A DNA stretch of 64,000 nucleotides, taken from positions 3,134,001 to 3,198,000 of the forward strand of contig NZ_CP132910.1 in assembly GCF_030846775.1 (NCBI RefSeq), in the 5' to 3' direction. Source of the stretch: Geothrix sp. 21YS21S-2. Lineage in GTDB: Bacteria > Acidobacteriota > Holophagae > Holophagales > Holophagaceae. The notes under the pieces were generated by a model. That model did not search any database. It was not told the origin of the DNA and was given only the letters and a program-made list of their open reading frames with translations. Below are positions 61,720 through 64,000 of the stretch, piece by piece. Numbering within the stretch: position 1 is the stretch's first letter; each line of letters begins with the position of its first letter. The position numbers and the translations under genes were made by a program.

Positions 61720-61893
61720 GATTCCTCACATGCACCGGGCTGTGCCGGGGGGGGGCCGATCCGTAATGACCGATCAGTTTCTCATGATTCAAACGTAAAC
61801 GTCAGGGGAAAATCCAGCCCCCCACCACCCCCAAACCGGTGCGTTGACCCTGGGGTCGACTCCTTCTAGTCTCAGAGTTTTGGACCCTGCCGC

Positions 61894-63645
61894 GTGATCG
61901 CCCTTCGTCCGGACAACCCCCTGATCGTCCAGAGTGACAGGACCCTTCTCCTCGAAGTGGCCCACCCGTCCTTCGAGGAAGTGCGCGACGAGCTGAGCCG
62001 GTTCGCGGAGCTGGTGAAGTCGCCCGAGCATATCCATACGTACCGCATAACGCCGCTCTCCCTCTGGAACGCCTCGGCCTCGGGCGTCTCCTGCGAGGAG
62101 ATGGCCTCCACCCTCAACCGGTGGTCCAAGTACCCGGTGCCCCAGAACCTCCTCCAGGAGATCCAGGACCACGGCACCCGGTACGGCAAGCTGCGCCTGG
62201 TGCAGAAGGGTGACCGGCTGGCCCTGGAGATGGACGATCGGGGCCTCTTCTATGAACTGGAAAATCAGCGGAGCCTCCAGGAGCACCTGGCCGAGCCCTA
62301 CCCGGATCAGCGAGGGATCTATCTGGCGGATGGCAAGCGCGGCGAGGTGAAGCTCCAGCTCATCCGCCTGGGCCACCCCGTGCAGGACCTGGCGGGCTTC
62401 AAGCCCGGCGACCCCCTGGAATTCAGCATGCGCGCCACCCTGGCCGGCACGGGCAAGCCCTTCGGTCTCCGGCCCTACCAGCAGGCGGCGGTGGACGTCT
62501 TCCACGCCGGCGGGGGCCCCGAGGGCGGCGCCGGGGTCCTGGTGCTCCCCTGCGGGGCGGGCAAGACCGTCATCGCCATCGGCTGCATGGCCCGGCTCCA
62601 GACCCGCACCCTGGTGCTCACCACCAACGTCACCGCCGTCAAGCAGTGGAAGCAGGAGCTGCTGGACAAGACATCCCTTCGGGAGGAGGACATCGGGCTC
62701 TACACCGGCGACACCAAGGAGATCCGCCCCGTCACCATCGCCACCTACCAGATCCTCACGTACCGCAAGAGCAAGGGCGCCCCCTTCGAGCACTTCAAGA
62801 TCTTCGAGGCCGCCAACTGGGGCCTGGTCATCCACGACGAGGTGCACATGCTCCCCGCGCCGGTGTTCCGCGCGGTGGCCGAGCTCCAGGCCAAGCGCCG
62901 CCTGGGCCTCACGGCCACGCTCGTGCGGGAGGACGGCAAGGAGGAGGACGTCTTCTCCCTCATCGGTCCCAAGCGCGTGGACGTGCCCTGGAAGACCCTG
63001 GAGAAGAGCGGCTTCATCGCCACCGCCCACTGCCTCGAGATCCGCGTGCCCCTGCCCTCCGACGAGCGCATGGACTACGCCGTGGCCGACCAGCGCGCGC
63101 GCTTTCGCATCGCCTCGGAGAACAGCCTCAAGCTGGTGGTCATGGACGAGCTCCTGGCGGGGCACCCCGGCGACAGCATCCTGGTCATCGGACAGTACCT
63201 GGAGCAGCTGCGCATCATCGGCGAACGCCTGGATGCGCCCGTCCTCACGGGCCAGACCCCCGAGCGGGAGCGGGAGGAGCTGTACCGCAGGTTCAAGGCC
63301 GGGGAACTGAAGGTCCTGATCGTCAGCAAGGTGGCGAATTTCGCCATCGACCTGCCCGACGCGAGCGTGGCCATCCAGGTGAGCGGCACCTTCGGCTCGC
63401 GGCAGGAGGAGGCCCAGCGCCTGGGGCGGATCTTGCGGCCCAAGGGGGACCGGAACATCAGCTTCTTCTATTCTTTGATTTCAAGGGATACGACCGAGCA
63501 GGAGTTCGCCAGAAACCGGCAGCTGTTCCTGACGGAGCAGGGCTACCGCTACCTGATCGAGAGCAGGCACCTGGATGAGAACGGGTTGAGTGAACCGGCG
63601 GTGTGGCGTCAACTGCTGGAGGACACCGCGCCCCTGCAGCCCTGA
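61894..63645 (+). CDS. XPB/Rad25-type DNA helicase
   Basis: 583 residues, GTG start. An N-terminal regulatory part (residues 1-185) precedes RecA-like domains with Walker A (LPCGAGKT), the DEVH box (VIHDEVHML), the GLTATLVREDGKEEDVFSLIGPK stretch containing the XPB RED motif (Arg-Glu-Asp), and the motif VI region SRQEEAQRLGRILRPK. XPB opens DNA in eukaryotic TFIIH; bacterial ones are 3'-5' helicases with repair roles. Paired with the divergent partner gene. All catalytic motifs look intact. Confidence 0.94.
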   Translation: MIALRPDNPLIVQSDRTLLLEVAHPSFEEVRDELSRFAELVKSPEHIHTYRITPLSLWNASASGVSCEEMASTLNRWSKYPVPQNLLQEIQDHGTRYGKLRLVQKGDRLALEMDDRGLFYELENQRSLQEHLAEPYPDQRGIYLADGKRGEVKLQLIRLGHPVQDLAGFKPGDPLEFSMRATLAGTGKPFGLRPYQQAAVDVFHAGGGPEGGAGVLVLPCGAGKTVIAIGCMARLQTRTLVLTTNVTAVKQWKQELLDKTSLREEDIGLYTGDTKEIRPVTIATYQILTYRKSKGAPFEHFKIFEAANWGLVIHDEVHMLPAPVFRAVAELQAKRRLGLTATLVREDGKEEDVFSLIGPKRVDVPWKTLEKSGFIATAHCLEIRVPLPSDERMDYAVADQRARFRIASENSLKLVVMDELLAGHPGDSILVIGQYLEQLRIIGERLDAPVLTGQTPEREREELYRRFKAGELKVLIVSKVANFAIDLPDASVAIQVSGTFGSRQEEAQRLGRILRPKGDRNISFFYSLISRDTTEQEFARNRQLFLTEQGYRYLIESRHLDENGLSEPAVWRQLLEDTAPLQP

Positions 63646-63694
63646 TTCCTTCCTCGCCGAGGTGGCCTAGGGGCTGAGGTTCGCCGGGAAAAGA

Positions 63695-64000
63695 TCAGAA
63701 CGTGGCAAGGAACCGGATCGAAGGCTCGACCAGGAGGAGCACTGCGGGGATGGCAAAAAGGCCCGCCACCACGTCGTCCGCGACGATCCCGGCGCCCCCC
63801 GGCAGCACCTGGATCTGGCGGATGGGCCAGGGCTTCCAGATGTCGAAGAGGCGGAAGGCGAGGAAGGGGATGGCCAGGACGGGCAGCAGGCGCCAGCCGC
63901 CTGTCTGGAGGAGCCGGGGCAGGTCGTAGGCGATGCCCCAGCGCACCGGCCACAGGGCGATCCAGAGCCCCGCCCACTCGTCGGCGACGATGTAGCCGGG
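63695..64000 (-). CDS. pgpA: Phosphatidylglycerophosphatase A (partial, 5' end outside the window)
   Basis: The last 101 residues are present; the N-terminus lies beyond the right edge. Key PgpA features: VADEWAGLW near the left end, LAFRLFDIWKPWPIRQIQ and the GGAGIVADDVVAG motif with its acidic pair. It dephosphorylates phosphatidylglycerol phosphate at the inner membrane. The open frame continues upstream of the internal ATG at 63946 to the edge, so that ATG is not the start. Confidence 0.88.
   Translation of the reverse strand, partial: PGYIVADEWAGLWIALWPVRWGIAYDLPRLLQTGGWRLLPVLAIPFLAFRLFDIWKPWPIRQIQVLPGGAGIVADDVVAGLFAIPAVLLLVEPSIRFLATF

Overview
The window is GC-rich chromosomal DNA of a bacterium, densely packed with short-overlap operons. 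The gene set suggests the Holophagae branch of Acidobacteriota (Geothrix, Holophaga or Mesoterricola type): paired DUF1800/DUF1501 proteins, tungsten aldehyde oxidoreductases, an XPB helicase, and many GTG/TTG starts. This assignment is inference from gene content; there is no rRNA. No tRNA, CRISPR array or intact insertion sequence was recognised.

Bases 1-24000 look like core genome. They hold the end of a DUF1800 gene with a DUF1501 gene, an outer-membrane-like protein followed by two ABC-2 ATPase/permease pairs, an M16 peptidase, a MocR-type regulator coupled to a branched-chain aminotransferase, and an orphan hybrid histidine kinase. Next come an exported Lys/Ala/Glu repeat protein, a sigma-54 response regulator, an isoprenoid block (xseB, polyprenyl synthase, dxs), an HD-domain exonuclease-like protein, an S4 protein, two PpiC-type isomerases and a Bax-inhibitor-1 protein.

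Bases about 25200-34011 are an accessory block with more AT-rich spacers. It encodes a class I lanthipeptide system: a precursor with a Gly-Gly leader and a Cys-Trp-Cys end, an intact LanC cyclase, a small CPBP-like membrane protein and a full-length LanB dehydratase. A large exported beta-lactamase-fold protein that has lost its catalytic residues precedes them, and a small Cys-containing lipoprotein gene is divergent. No dedicated exporter or C39 leader peptidase is present.

Bases about 34865-53546 are a tungsten island: moeA, a one-domain ModE-like regulator, tupA-pruA-tupB-tupC, and two different aldehyde oxidoreductase (AOR) clusters. AOR I (four-cluster ferredoxin, 743-residue AOR, small GG carrier) lies behind a strong RNA hairpin leader. 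AOR II is an AorABC-type set (ferredoxin, 616-residue AOR, FAD oxidoreductase, MoaD-like carrier). The tupA and AOR II upstream regions share a CTATATNNATAT motif, suggesting common control. Between the clusters lie an internally deleted DUF1016 nuclease gene and a lipoprotein sugar dehydrogenase.

Bases 53690-64000 are housekeeping again: an HU/IHF protein, ribosomal protein L9, a PilZ protein, a LapA-LapB fusion, family-4 uracil-DNA glycosylase, an ECF sigma factor with a membrane partner, an exported kinase-like protein with nuclear-localisation-like basic stretches, a divergent XPB helicase/partner pair and a pgpA gene cut by the window end.
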